Made by a program: the position numbers and the translations under genes. From positions 2,666,001 through 2,730,000 of the forward strand of contig JANTQA010000023.1 of NCBI GenBank assembly GCA_027625915.1: a stretch of 64,000 nucleotides of DNA, read 5' to 3'. Source of the DNA: Anaeramoeba flamelloides. Lineage: Eukaryota; Metamonada; Anaeramoebidae. The notes under the pieces are model-generated. The model saw nothing but the letters and a program-made list of their open reading frames with translations. It was not told where the DNA came from and searched no databases. Below are positions 1 to 12,400 of the stretch, piece by piece (the stretch's first letter is position 1; every line of letters begins with the position of its first letter).

Positions 1-2650
1 CGTATTTAATTTCGGTATATATCTTTACTTCGTTATACAGGACATTAAATAAATAATCGAACCATGTTTCATAATTAAATTGATGAATTGAAAATATTTT
101 TGCTGATGGTGCCGATTTCAAAATTGTATTTTTATTAAATTTTTTTTTTTTTCTAATCTTTTTTCTTTGTTTTAGATATTTTTTGTTATCCTTATCGTTT
201 CTATTTCTTTTTTTTAATTCCATCAATTTGGAAATCATTTTTTTTTCTTTTAAATCATTTTCGACTTTAGATTCAAGTTTCCCCTCTTCTTTTGATTCCT
301 CTTTTTTAGATTTTTCAAATTCTGAATCGCTTTCCATTAACCAAGTTGAATTAATATTCCATTCAAGTTGGTTAATATGTTTTTGTTTGTTATTGTGATC
401 GTTATCGGATTCTGAATCTGATAACGACTCTTCTGAGTCTGCTTCATAAGATTTTACACTGCTTTTCACATTTTTTTCATTTAATTCAAAATTTTGTGTA
501 TTTGAAAATTGTTCATCTAACTCAAAATTAATGCTTTGTCCTTGTTTTATTAGATATTTAAATGGTTTGCCACGTTTTTCGAACATGATATCGAATTTTT
601 CTTCATTTTTTTCGTTTTCCATTTCTTTATCATCATTATCAATGTTACTATTGCTGTTTTTGTTGTTGTTGTTGTTCTTGTTCTTGTTGTTGTTGTTGTC
701 GTCGTCGTCCTTTTTATTATTATTATTGCTATTATTTTTTTTTTGGTCATTTAATTCGATTTCATTTTTATTGTTCTGATTAAATTGATTTTCGATCATC
801 CAGTTTTCTTGATCTTCTTTTTTAATTTTGTCTCCAAACCAATTGTACAAATATTGATTTTTCCTTTCTTTACAATCAATCTCCATAAATTCAAAAACTT
901 CACTTCTGATTTGTAATAATGATTTCCAGCCTAAAATGTTATATAGTTTACAAAGGATTGAATAAGTTTTTGAATTTATTTTATTTTGTAACATCCCGCC
1001 AGGTAGAAAGGCCAAGACGGTGGAATTATTCCGAGAGCGCCTAATATGCTCTAAAGTGTTTACCCAGCCAGATTCTAATAAAGATTTTAAAGGGTTAGTG
1101 ATTCTTAGGGGGCTTGGGCATAATGCAGCAAGTTGATTTTGGATTTTAGATTTCGGGTTATTATACTTTGATCTCTTTTTTTTCCTTGAATTTGACGAGT
1201 GATGATGTTTATTCTTGGTCTTCATGCTTTCTTTATATTTTTTTTCTTTGTTAGTTCCATTGCCTTTGTGCTTGTGATTTTTATTATTCTTTTGTTGTTG
1301 AATTTCTTTATAACTATGATGAGTGGGGCTTAATAAATTTTGCAATTCTTCTTTATCCCTGCATTGTAAATGATTTAAAATTACTAACACCCTATTATAA
1401 TTCTTGTCCTTGATTAATACTTTAGCTAATAAATAATATGAGCTTGGGTGGAATGGTAACAGCTGTGAAAATGAATTTGCCTCTTTAAGTGCTAATTGGA
1501 TGTTATCACATTTAATTAAGGCTTTTATTCGCATTTTTTTTAATGATAATGACCCCGGTTGGATTTGCAATGCACCCTCACAAAGAGTTAATGCTTGTTT
1601 ATTCCGATTTGCCTTGATTAGACTCTTTGCTATCGGGACAGCAAATTCTGCTGAAAGTGGTAATAATTTCCAAAAAAATCTTGCACATTGGAAAAATCTA
1701 CAATCTTGGAAAAAATAATGAACAATCGCTTTTGTTAAAACATTTCTTGATGCGTTTGGTAACTTTGTTGATCCTAGTGTTGCAGAAAGTTTTAATTTTA
1801 TATCACTTTCGGTCTTGTTTTCTTTTTTGTTTCTGTTCTCTTGATTTTTTCTTTTTGCAATTTCTTGTTTTTCTTCTTTTTGGGTTTGTTTTTTGTTTTT
1901 ATTTTTATTTTTATTTTTGTTTTTGTTTTTACTTTGTTGACTGATTTCTTTTTCTTTATCTTGATATTTCTTTTTGTTTTCGTTTTCATTTTCATTTTCG
2001 TTCATATTTGGAATTTTTTTTGATTTAAAAATATCTTGGAATATCTTGTACAAGATATCAAAAATTTTCTTTTCGTTATCCAAAGATTTTTTGATTCTGT
2101 AAATTCCGATATCATTGAAAACAACAAGTGTTCTAAATTGTTTAAAAAGTGGTGTAGAACAATAGCTTCGAATAAACGAAGCAATAAACAATCTCTCCCA
2201 TGCCGCTTTTTCTTCCAATTTGTTCGAAAAGGTAACTTTAAGACCGGACAAGGAAAGCCAATAATAATCGAATTTGCCTGGTAATGAAAATTCAACACGC
2301 AAGTCATATTTGGTTAAAGGATCGTAAGAGCAGTATGTCCCGGAAACAATTTTACAAGAAGATCTGTCGATTATGGATCGCTTTTTTTCTTGACGAGACA
2401 AGAGCGATCCAAAGTACGCAGCAATCGAACTTAAACCTAAAGAAAAATCAAGGCCACACGTGTGGTGGTAATAACCCTGAAATTTGCTGTTATTAGCGTT
2501 CTTCCCTCCTGTGCTGTGTTCTTTGATGAGATGAACAAGATCAGGGACAGCATATGTTTGTAGACAATAGTTTAATTGTGTTTGACGAGTGAGAATCGAT
2601 TCTCCAATTGACGACTCTACACATTCATAAAGATCAGAAATGCTGTCCAT
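1..2650 (-). CDS. Exomer cargo adaptor, ChAP family (Chs5/Arf1-binding protein), 3' end outside window
   Basis: One uninterrupted reading frame runs from an ATG at 2650 leftwards off the window (about 883 codons seen, no stop, no intron). I recognise the ChAPs family (Chs6/Bch1/Bud7 in yeast), which with Chs5 and Arf1 forms the exomer coat that carries selected membrane proteins from the trans-Golgi to the plasma membrane. Family-like landmarks, in order: an N-terminal block containing PDLVHLIK and then YYHHTCGLDFS and SIAAYFGSLL; a TPR-like region (AKSLIKANRNKQALTLCEGA, then SSYYLLAKVLIKDKNYNRVL); and a closing block with ILGWKSLLQIRSEVFEFME, close to the GWD-LL--RS-VFVMEEE end of fungal ChAPs. 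Lys/Asn-rich low-complexity inserts lie around residues 215-265 and 440-480, and a long Asn/Asp/Glu-rich extension follows the conserved end. The recognition is from memory of the family, not a search. Confidence 0.8.
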   Translation of the reverse strand, partial: MDSISDLYECVESSIGESILTRQTQLNYCLQTYAVPDLVHLIKEHSTGGKNANNSKFQGYYHHTCGLDFSLGLSSIAAYFGSLLSRQEKKRSIIDRSSCKIVSGTYCSYDPLTKYDLRVEFSLPGKFDYYWLSLSGLKVTFSNKLEEKAAWERLFIASFIRSYCSTPLFKQFRTLVVFNDIGIYRIKKSLDNEKKIFDILYKIFQDIFKSKKIPNMNENENENENKKKYQDKEKEISQQSKNKNKNKNKNKNKKQTQKEEKQEIAKRKNQENRNKKENKTESDIKLKLSATLGSTKLPNASRNVLTKAIVHYFFQDCRFFQCARFFWKLLPLSAEFAVPIAKSLIKANRNKQALTLCEGALQIQPGSLSLKKMRIKALIKCDNIQLALKEANSFSQLLPFHPSSYYLLAKVLIKDKNYNRVLVILNHLQCRDKEELQNLLSPTHHSYKEIQQQKNNKNHKHKGNGTNKEKKYKESMKTKNKHHHSSNSRKKKRSKYNNPKSKIQNQLAALCPSPLRITNPLKSLLESGWVNTLEHIRRSRNNSTVLAFLPGGMLQNKINSKTYSILCKLYNILGWKSLLQIRSEVFEFMEIDCKERKNQYLYNWFGDKIKKEDQENWMIENQFNQNNKNEIELNDQKKNNSNNNNKKDDDDNNNNKNKNNNNNKNSNSNIDNDDKEMENEKNEEKFDIMFEKRGKPFKYLIKQGQSINFELDEQFSNTQNFELNEKNVKSSVKSYEADSEESLSDSESDNDHNNKQKHINQLEWNINSTWLMESDSEFEKSKKEESKEEGKLESKVENDLKEKKMISKLMELKKRNRNDKDNKKYLKQRKKIRKKKKFNKNTILKSAPSAKIFSIHQFNYETWFDYLFNVLYNEVKIYTEIKY

Positions 2651-3727
2651 TTAAATTTAGAGCAAATATGTGGTTCAAAATTTAATTAAAATTTGAAAAA
2701 TAAAACAAACCGAAAATGAAAAAAATGTTGAGTGGATAACCAAATTTCAACAAATTTTTGTGACTTACTTTAAATCTTGTAGTTAGTGATTTCAATCCTA
2801 AGTAACATTATTCTTACTGGTTAACTTCTAATTATGTTCCAAAATCTATTCTATTATCAAATCAATATTTTTTTGAATTGCAAATTAATAAGATTGCAGA
2901 AAACTTTACGAAGAAGAATTTCAAAAAGAACTTTTATAAAGACTTTCTTGAATTCAAAAGTTGTTACTCAGACAACACAAGTTGATTCTATTAGAATTGA
3001 TTTTAGTAAAATTACAATTTTGGTTTTTTTTTTTTTTTACGGAACCATAAATCTTAACATATCAATTAATGATACAAACTGACCCCACTTCTATTTTTTT
3101 TTTTTCTGGGTATTGTCTGATTCCATAATCTAATTCTAAATTCATATAAAAAAAAATAAATCATTTTTATTACAGATATTTTAAAAAAGTAGAAGACTTT
3201 TTGATTCTCTTCAATTGTTTAAATTTTACGGTAGTATTTCGAGTAGAGACTTTTATAACTTTTAACCAAAAGAAATCTGGTTTGTAAGTTAATTATTGAG
3301 ATGTTATTATAAAATGAAATGGTTTGGAACTGAGGTAGTCGTAATTTAGAAAAAGGAATTTAGCTATTAATGTTGAATAAGAATTACAAATTTATTAGTA
3401 TTGATTAATTAGTTATTTGATTTTTGACAAAAATGGCGAAAATACACTTGTTCAGGGCACCAAGACCTGTATTTAAATTAAAATAGTGTTTTTTTGTTCT
3501 TTTAATTTTCTAAAAAGTGGTTATAAAAAACATTTCTATCATCTAAACTCAAATTTTAAAGATAACTTACATTTTTTTTTCTTCTTATTCTAATTTAACA
3601 TCTAATTTAATACTCAGTGATATATCTAAGTTCAAATAAATTTAGGTGGTAATCTTTAGATATAATTTTATTAACTATTAAATAATGAAGGGCATTTAAT
3701 TGATAATTTTTCGTAATTTTATAAATT

Positions 3728-3920
3728 CGGGTACCCAGTGCCCCACTCTGAGAGGTAGTGTCTAGGTTTTTTTTAATTCAAAAGAATTTATCCAAATCAA
3801 AGATTTTACTCTATTCTTTTAAATTAAAAAAAAAACGGAACGACCGTGGAATACCAATTATTAATCACGAAATGTGGAATTGTTATATATAATTGATAAT
3901 CTTTCTATTGGGGGTTTGCC
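3728..3920. repeat. Palindrome-family copy sharing a unique segment with 52133-52270
   Basis: Begins with AGTGCCCCACTCTGAGAGG and TAGTGTCTAGG, followed by a weak type-A hairpin (left arm TTCAAAAGAAT, right arm ATTCTTTTAAAT), then a non-palindromic segment containing GGAATACCAATTATTAATCA and GATAATCTTTCTAT. The same order of blocks recurs near 52135-52265 (AGTGCTCCGCTCTGAGA, TAGTGTCTAG, the same 20-mer, GATAATCTTTCTATC). Two distant copies with the same block order argue for one mobile or amplified unit. Confidence 0.7.
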
Positions 3921-4504
3921 CACATGTGTGTTCAGGGCGTGTATAGTTTTTATTTGGTCATGAATTTGATAAATTTATTTTTTATATATATTTTAATTAT
4001 TTTTCTTCTTCTCTTTTTTTTTTATTTGATGATTTTTCTTTAATTACTCCTTTCTATAAATAAATAAATAAATTTTTCGTAATTGTCTGATTTTTATGAA
4101 ATATTTTGTTTTTTTTTTGAGATTTTATTCATTTTTTATTAGAACTAAGTAAATTTGATGATTTATCTTTTAAAAATCTTTTTTAATAATAGAAAAATAA
4201 GTAACCAATATCATAGGTTTTTAATTTTATTATTTTTTTTCTTCATTCAATATATGTATTTTTCTTAAAAAAGAAAAATGGTTTTTATTTTTAAAGAAAA
4301 TTTAAATCAAGTCAATTGGGGTTCTTGGAACAATCATGCGGTATCTGATTTGGTATTTGTTAATAGACATTAAAGTGGTAAATTTTGAAGGCAAATATTT
4401 TATTATTTTGAGAAATTTTTAAATAATGAAAGTGATAAGTTAAATATTTAGTTATTTTTGAACCTTATATTAATGTTATGAATTCGATTGTATTTTTTTA
4501 CATT

Positions 4505-4691
4505 CAGTTCCATTTTTAAGACAAAAACTTTCAACGAAATTTAAGGAATAAAAAATTCTCAAATTAAGGCACAAAATTTTTAATTATTTTTGCTAAAATT
4601 ATTTTACTAGAACCAAAATTTTGTGCCTTAATTTGAGATTTTTAGCGTGGCTTAAATTTCGTTGAAATTATGTGACTTAAAAGTTAAACTG
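4505..4691. repeat. Palindromic MITE-like element
   Basis: Near-complete palindrome of about 187 bp. The outer ends are CAGTT and AACTG. Inner arms are CAACGAAATTTAAG / CTTAAATTTCGTTG and a long arm with TCAAATTAAGGCACAAAATT against AATTTTGTGCCTTAATTTGA, separated by a short AT-rich loop. No coding capacity. The form is that of a non-autonomous inverted-repeat element, but I see no second copy in the window and cannot name its family. Confidence 0.7.
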
Positions 4692-6497
4692 ACTGTATGA
4701 AAAATATGTTGAAAAAATCACTCTATTTTTTGAGAGCTCTTTTTCTCCTGATCCTTCTTTTTTAGAATTTCTTTTTTTATAGAATAACTTATAGACATCA
4801 ATATCGTATTAAATGTTTATTTAATGTATAATCTTTCAAGAAAAAAAATGAAAAATGATTTTAAATTTGAAATCCGGTTTTACAAAGTCAATATATGTTA
4901 TTATTACAACACTAGATTCTATATTATACCAGATAAATGATCTTATTATGTATTTTTTCATATTAAAATTCTATTGATTTTTTTTTGTTATTTAAAAATT
5001 CTACTTTGGGATTCTATTAGTTTTTTATATTGTTTGTTTTTCATTTACGAACCAAAAATAATTATTTTTTATAATATTTTATTTTTTTTGTAATAATTTT
5101 TCTTGAAAACGAAGAAAATCAAATACTGTTATATGGAGACCAACTTATTAGTATTAAACTTTTATATTGGGATTTTGGAGAAAAAAACAAAAATTAATAT
5201 AAATTGCACTTTAAACCACTATTAAAAACAATACTAAGTATAGGATCGATCAACTAAGCCCCAAAATAGCATTTACTCACGCACAATACAAGATATCATT
5301 TTACAAATTCCAGGAGATTGTAATCCTTTATAAATTGTCAAAAACAATATTTAAATTTTAGTAAAAATAAAAAAACACAAAGACACTGGTTATTGCATTA
5401 TTAAAGGACTATTTGTTGGGGAAGTAAAATTGGTAAATCTTTTTATGGGTTTAATTACAGTAAACAAAATACTGTCATGTTATAAATACTTTATTTTTTT
5501 TATTGATAAATTTACAAAAAGTTAAAAATTTTTGGTTCAATTTCCGTTTTTAACAAATCTATATAAGTTCTCATTTTCAAACTGTTTGAGGAATTGAATA
5601 TTTTGAAGGTATCCAATTTTAGAAAATTTCTTTACACTTGAATCAATAGATAAGTATATTTTTATCTAAGAAAGAAAAATTTTCAATCATTTATTTGTAT
5701 TCAAATCTTTCTCTTGAAAAAAAGAAGGCAGATTTTACATTAATATTTTTATTAAGAACAAATCTTGCGATTCATCTGTTGGCAGAACAACAAGATTGGC
5801 GTTTTTAAACATCCAAATAGTCTTAAAGTAATCATTTTACCAATTAAAAAAATCAAATACTTGTAACATAAAAAACAATTTATAAAGCGTTTTTCTTTTA
5901 AAATACAAACTTACTTTTTCAAAAGTAAAAGACCTATTGAAATCAGACAATCCTGTTAGTCATTTTTGTAAAAATCAAAAGCTAATATCTCTTTCAATAT
6001 TGAAGTACAAATTGAAGAACAAGATAAATTTACAGACAAACAAACAGAGGGTGTTTTAACTTGATTGTCTTATTATTCCAAAAACTTTATTCTGATAAAA
6101 ATAGTGAAAAAAGGAACAATCTCAATTTAGGGAAATTACCAACACAGAAACACTTGAGATTTTAAGAAAAGCAAATTGTGATTCTTCTTGAAATCCAAAG
6201 AACTGACTCGAAATATACTTTGAAAGACAACTCGGGAATTATTTCTGTTTAAAACCCTAAAATAAATTTTTCATGAGTCATAAAATTTTCTGGTTTCTGT
6301 TTAAAATAACACTCTTAGCCCCTTTAGGGCATTTATTCTTTGTACTCATCTTTTTGGTTTTTCATAATTTTTGAAAGATCTGAAAAAAAATTTGTAAATG
6401 TGATGAAATAATTCGATTCCAAAAAAAGAAGGAAATTTATTTTTAATTTTTCATTTTTTTTTTCCAAAAGATTGCTTATTAAATAAATCTTTTTTTA

Positions 6498-9400
6498 ATG
6501 TTTGAAAAGCTTGCAGAGCGCATTAACTATTACCAGACTGCGTGGTTTTCAAAGCAAGGGAAGTGGTGTGCTAATCATCCTTGGATAGTAATTTTATGTT
6601 CAATTCTTCTTGTCGCTATTTTTGCACCAGGTAATTCAAACAACATTACTTTTTTTGGATCTATTCTTTTCTTTTCCTCTTTTCAACAACACCCCTTTTT
6701 CTTTTTATTTTTTTTTTTCTTTTTTGAAAAAAAAAAAATATAATTTATTAGCGCAACAATTGTTAAAATTTTCAATAAACATGAGACTGTGATTGGAAAT
6801 CACCCAAAGTGAATCTTTTCTAAAAAGAAGTTCTATACACCTTTTGAAGATTTATTTCTTATTAATGGTTCCAATAATCCCTAAACACCAAAAAATTTCT
6901 TTCTTTACACAATTCTGATTTGTAATTAAAAAATTAACCTTTGATATTTAATCATTGATTTTATATTTTTCTTGCACTTGTGCAATGGAAATTGTAAAAA
7001 CGTTTGCGTTTGAATTCAGAAATATAAAGTTGTAATTTTAAATGAAAACCCAAAAGCAAATAATGAGAAAGTGAAATTTTACTAAAAAATGGTGAAAAAT
7101 ATATCTACACTACAAAAAATCTCATGACTTTTCCAAAGCTTTTCACTTTTGTAAAATATTTCCACTTTACAAAGTGTCTAAAAGTTTTTGAAAGTTATTT
7201 AAAAGACTGAAAGACTCAAATCTTGGTCAAAGTCTTGTGATTTTTTATTGTGTAATTTTATTTTTGTTTTTCGAAAAAAAACTAAAGCTTTTCAAGAGCG
7301 ATTTTAAAAACAGTTTTCAAAAGGATCTTTTAAAAAGCAAACAAACATTAGTAGACCTATTTTTAGTACTCTATTAAATACTTTTTTAAAATGTCTTTCA
7401 TGAATAATCAGAAAAACGAAAAATGTTACTGAACCTTCAGGATAATTGTTGAAACGTTTATTTTTTGATCGCAAAGTCATAAATACTGATAAATCCAAAA
7501 AAATGTAAATTGAACCAAATACTCCTCGAAAACTAAATTAGGTTTAAAATGCTTCTGACGACTGTGTCTATTTGTTCACTCTTTGAATTACAAGTTACGG
7601 GTTTAGTCAATTCAAAATTCTCTCTTTAACATAATACAGTATTTTTAACATTTATCTCTTAACAATAAATCCTAAATGGGCGAAATGTTTTTTTACATTT
7701 TCCCGAATAGATCACTATCTAGAAAAAAATTTGCAAAAAAAGCATAAAATTTACGCTTTTGAAACTTTTATCAAAAATATTTTTTTTTTTTTTTATTTTT
7801 CTATTTATTGTTTTATTGTAATTTAAGGGTGGAATTTTTAATTACTCTTATTTGTCGCTTGGCTTTTTTTAATTCCAGAAATAAAATGAAAATTTCAAAA
7901 ATTTTCTTTTTATTTCTTAAATCAAAAAAAGCTATGCACTTTCCGTTAGGCTTTCCAGAATTCAAAGGAATAGAGGAAAAGATATGACTTTACTCAATTC
8001 TTCTAAAATTAAAAAAAAACGTGTTTAGCTTTTCCAGTATTCAAAAGAATAGAGGAAAATATATGATTTTACTCAATTCTTTTGAATTCTGGAAAAGCTA
8101 GACACTTGACGGCACTCTATGGTATTTGTAGGCACTTCCAGAATTCCTAAACTTGAATTTTTAAAATTTTAGTAAAAGATTCAAACATATCATTATTATC
8201 CACTAGGGATAATAAAGATATGTTGAACCTCGTTTATTAATAATGTTAAAAATGTTATTATTTTTTTTAATAATAGATAAATTTTTTTTTTTTTTTTAAT
8301 TCAGAAATTCAGATTTTACGATTATTTTCATCAGGCTAGGCAATTTCATATAAAATCAAAATAATTCTTTTTTTGTATTATAATTGCTTTGTCTCAAATT
8401 CAAAAAACATGAGCAACCACCACAAAAAAAACAAATTTATAGTTGTAAGGTACCTTTCAAAAATAGGTTTTGTGTATTTGATTTACAAATTTGTAATTTA
8501 AAATTTAGGATATCTTGCCAAAATGACAAAATTTTCCAAACACAACCACTTTAAAGATGATCTAAAATTAATACCCTAAACATTTATAACAAAAAAACCA
8601 AGGAAAAACTTTACCAAACAAATAATGGAAATGAATTGAAAAGATCAAACCTGAAACGAAGGTAAAATGATTTGAATTATTGTCGAAAGAAATTTTATTA
8701 CATTAGATTGGAAATTTTCTATTTTTTGATTTTTCACAAGTTTACTTTGTTAAGGATTATATAGAAATCCAAAAAATTGTTAAAAGATAATTTAATGATT
8801 ATTTAACTTTTGAGTTGTTTGTCTATACTCTATTCCAAAACGTGGCAAATTTTTTTTTGAATACTAAGCGTAAAAATAGTTCTATTTAATCTTGTAAACT
8901 GTGTGACAGTTACTATTCAAAAACCTTTTCATCACACTTTTTTAAAATGACTCTCACACAAGACACAAAAAACTTTAAAGTTTTCTAAACTAGATAAAGT
9001 CTTAAAAATGAAAGAAACAACATACAACTTTAATTTGCTCACTTTTTCATAAATTTGGCAACAATACTTTCAAAATTTTTTATTCAAACTTTAATAAAAA
9101 AAAATTAGAATTATTTAAATGGTAATTCCGATTTTTTAGAAAAAAAATATTTTTCTTCGGTTCCAAATAATTTTTGGGTTGCTATGCAATAATTTTTCTT
9201 TCTTTTAGTAATAACAATGAAACCAACATAATAAAAAAGTACTGATTGGTAGATCCATTTAAATTTCTTCATTTTTTGATTTAGTTGCTTTTTAAAGAGC
9301 TTTTTTTAAAAAATATTATTAAAAAAAAAAATAAAATTAATGACGAAAAAACAATTGTAATTTGAAAAAAAAAGAATCTTCTATTGATCTGTCGAGTATT

Positions 9401-12400
9401 ATGTAATATGTATAATTTATCATTTACATGTTATCTGATTTCGCTTGCCATTTATAATTCATCATTCATCAATCATCATCAATAATTTATTATTTAGAAT
9501 TTTTAATTTCTAATTTTTAATTTACTATTTATCATTCATTAATTATAATTCATTGTTCATCATTGATCCTTATTCCAAGAAAATACAAACCCCAATCCAA
9601 AATTTTTAACACACCAAAATTCAATTTTTGAAAAAATAATTTATTCAATAAATTTTATGAGAAATACTAAATTAGAATCATTAGAAAATTGAAATTTTAA
9701 TGAATGTTTTATAATTTTCATATTTCATGTAACAAAAAATAAATAAAAAAAAATAAAATAAAATAAATCACCAGAGTGTGTTAAAAATTTTGGAGAGTGC
9801 AAAACAAAAAAAATGTATTGCTAAATTTGTTAAGGGTTAGATGAAAGAATCATTTAGTCTGTTTAATAAGAGAATTTTGAAGTGATTAAATTTGTAACTT
9901 CCAATTCAAAGAGTGTCTAAAATAGACACAGTCAAATTTTAAATTTTAGTTTATTTCCTAATTTTTAATTCTCTCAATCTGAAAATAACTTTAAATTTTT
10001 TGTTTCAAAGTTTAATTGTTCCTTTTCTTTACTCTTTTTTTAATTCCAAAAAAAATTTTTTCTAATTAAATTTTTTCTTTTATTATTAATATTTCCTATT
10101 CTTTATTTTGCCAAATGTTAAACAAAAAAAACCCCACCACTTATATATTTTTTAATAAATATAGGCATCTCAAAAATAGAATTAATTAAAAGTGCAGAAG
10201 ATTTATGGGTTATTCCTGATAGTACTTCAAAAGTTCAACAAAACAAATTTTGGGGATATTTTGGGCCAGATTATCGATTAGAACAGATTATTATCACCTC
10301 AAAAGAAAAAAATGGTGATTTAATTAATATCGATGCTTTGAATGAAGCCTTAGATCTTGAATTGGAAATGAATAACATAACTGTTACGATTGATAGTAAA
10401 TATTTTCCCAACTTTTTGTATTTATTTATTTTTTTTTTTTTAAAAACAAGTCTTAATGAAATTCAAAAAAAGAACTCAAAGAGCTTTCGGGAATTGTCAT
10501 TGGAAATAAAGAATTCTAAAATAGACCAATTAGAAAATAGTCAAAGTAGTAAAAAGTAAATTCATCCAAAAAATTAAGAATATCTATGACATTATTCGTA
10601 ATAAAAACAACAATAAAAGTAAACATAAAAATGTTTATAAACTTCAAAATCTCAGTTTGATGATGAAATTATTCAAACTTTTTTTATGTATAAAATAATT
10701 TTATTATATTTTTTTTTTGTTGCTGTATCTATATATATATATATATTTAACACGATTTTCAAATTGATAAATAATTGAAAAATTTTACATCTTTTATTAT
10801 TATTATTATTATTATTGAAAAGGAGGTGATTCAACAAAATTACCTCCTGTTTGCCGTTAGGTTTTCCAGAATATAAAAGAATGTAATAAAATCTATGATT
10901 TTATTCAATTCCTTTGAATTCTGGAAAACCTAGGTACTTTTCGTTAGGTTTTTTTTAATTTGAGAAATAAAACGAAAATTTATTTAATTTTCGGTTTATT
11001 TTTCAAATTAAAAAAACTGCCATTAGCTTTTCCAGAATTCAAAGGAATTGAATAAAATCTAAGATTTTTCTCTATTCTTTCAAATTCTGGAAAAGTTAGG
11101 TACTCTACGACACTCTACGGAACTCTACGGCACTTGACGGCACTTGACGGCACTTCCTGAAACTCTAAAATTTATTTAAAGTTTTTTAACTTTGCTATAA
11201 TATAAAAAATTTTTCATCTTGTATCCATTTTAAAAAAGTGAGGAATAAAAGTTTTCAAAAGTGTTACTCAAATTGTTCGATCCAGTCTTTAGGTGAGTTT
11301 GGTGAACTTTTTAAAACTTTGATTCCTCACTTTTTTGAATTGTATGTAGTATTTATTGTTATTAATTAATACCTATTTATTACAATTCAATTTTAATGAG
11401 AATTTTATATCATTTCAGCTCTTCTTTATTAATTTTCTTTCAAGCATTTGATCGAATTGGACTTTGAATAAAATTCTTTTTTGATTTAAAAAAGTTACTT
11501 TTTGTAAATAGCTCAGACAAATAATGTAAAATTATTTTAAATTGACTGAGAATTTAATCTTTGATCGTAAATAAAAATATTAGGAGAAAAGAAATGAAAA
11601 AAAAAATCAATAAAAAAAAACAAACAGCTCTGTATAAAATCCAAAAATAATAAAACCAACTTTATTCAAAATAAATAAAAATATTTCAAAAAAAAAAAAA
11701 AAAAAAAAATTAACAAACTTTAGAAAAAGACTATCATATGGGTGATATGTGCTTTCGACCAATAAGAGGGAATTGGTGTCAAGTTACTAGCGCACTAGAA
11801 TTTTGGCAATTAAATCGCGAAAAAATGAATTCACGTACTAATGAACAATTACATGAAGATGTAGCAGCATTTACATTATCTTCAATAGGAACACCAGTTT
11901 TCGAATATACCGTGTTTGGTGGTTATAAAATGAATGATGGTGGTAATAAGATTGAATATGCTAAAGCAATGTTTATAACATATATGCTACAAGATTATAA
12001 ACAAAACCAAACAATTGCAAAAATCTGGGAAGATAAATGGTTAGAAATTGCAATTAAACATAATGAAAAAGCTAAACATATTAAAATTCACCGATGGGCT
12101 CAACGTTCCATTGAAGACGAAATTGGAAGAGAAAGCAAAACTGATATACCTACAATTGCAATAAGTTATCTATGTATGTTTATTTATGTTGCAATTGCTC
12201 TTGGTGGAATCCATTTAGTCAGAGGTAAGTAATTAATCAATTAATATGATATGATATTAATTTATTTCTTCCAATACAAATTTCAAAATATTTTATAACT
12301 TTCAATAATATAGAATTTATTTTTGTTTTAAAATTAAATACCAAATCATTAAGATAGCTGCTTTTTAAAAAACGAAAAAAATTTCGATTTATGAAAAGAA

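Larger units (their letters stand above)
2651..6497. other. Intergenic, shared upstream region of the ChAP and NPC1-like genes
   Basis: The flanking genes point away from each other, so both promoters should lie here. No convincing coding exon is seen: the only open frame of note (2834-3082) has Ile/Lys/Phe-rich composition expected from AT-rich noise. The stretch holds a decayed palindrome-family copy (3728-3920), a perfect-ended palindromic element (4505-4691), and a small GC-richer hairpin AGCCCCTTTAGGGC near 6318. Phrases with GTTCAGGGC occur twice (about 3451 and 3930), suggesting a further repeat boundary. Confidence 0.6.
6631..10164 (+). other. Intron 1 of the NPC1-like gene (3.5 kb), repeat-rich
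   Basis: Bounded by GTAATT and ATATAG. Contains no recognisable exon. It holds a hairpin at 7108-7252, a modular palindrome cluster at 7861-8140, a CAT/AAT-rich low-complexity patch (9420-9560) and a palindromic element at 9590-9800 that has a reverse-oriented relative at 21724-21932. Confidence 0.85.
10396..11723 (+). other. Intron 2 of the NPC1-like gene (1.3 kb)
   Basis: Bounded by GTAAAT and CTTTAG. Translation continues open past the donor to 10559, but the protein matches the family only when spliced to 11724 (NITVTID|KKDYHMGDMCFRP). Contains a TTA microsatellite (about 10792-10816), the palindrome cluster 10861-11160 and the inverted repeat 11232-11336. Confidence 0.88.

Noticed and set aside
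531-779. Open frames on both strands in a TTG/GTT-rich tract
   Set aside because: They are other-frame readings of the Asn/Asp-rich tract in the ChAP gene on the minus strand.
2834-3082. 82-codon open frame
   Set aside because: Composition is AT-rich noise, no recognisable domain, no conserved-looking start context, and it lies in repeat-bearing intergenic DNA.
10396-10559. Coding continuation after exon 2 of the NPC1-like gene
   Set aside because: It is read-through of donor GTAAAT. Splicing to 11724 restores the family sequence, while the extension is Ser/Lys-rich and ends in a stop.
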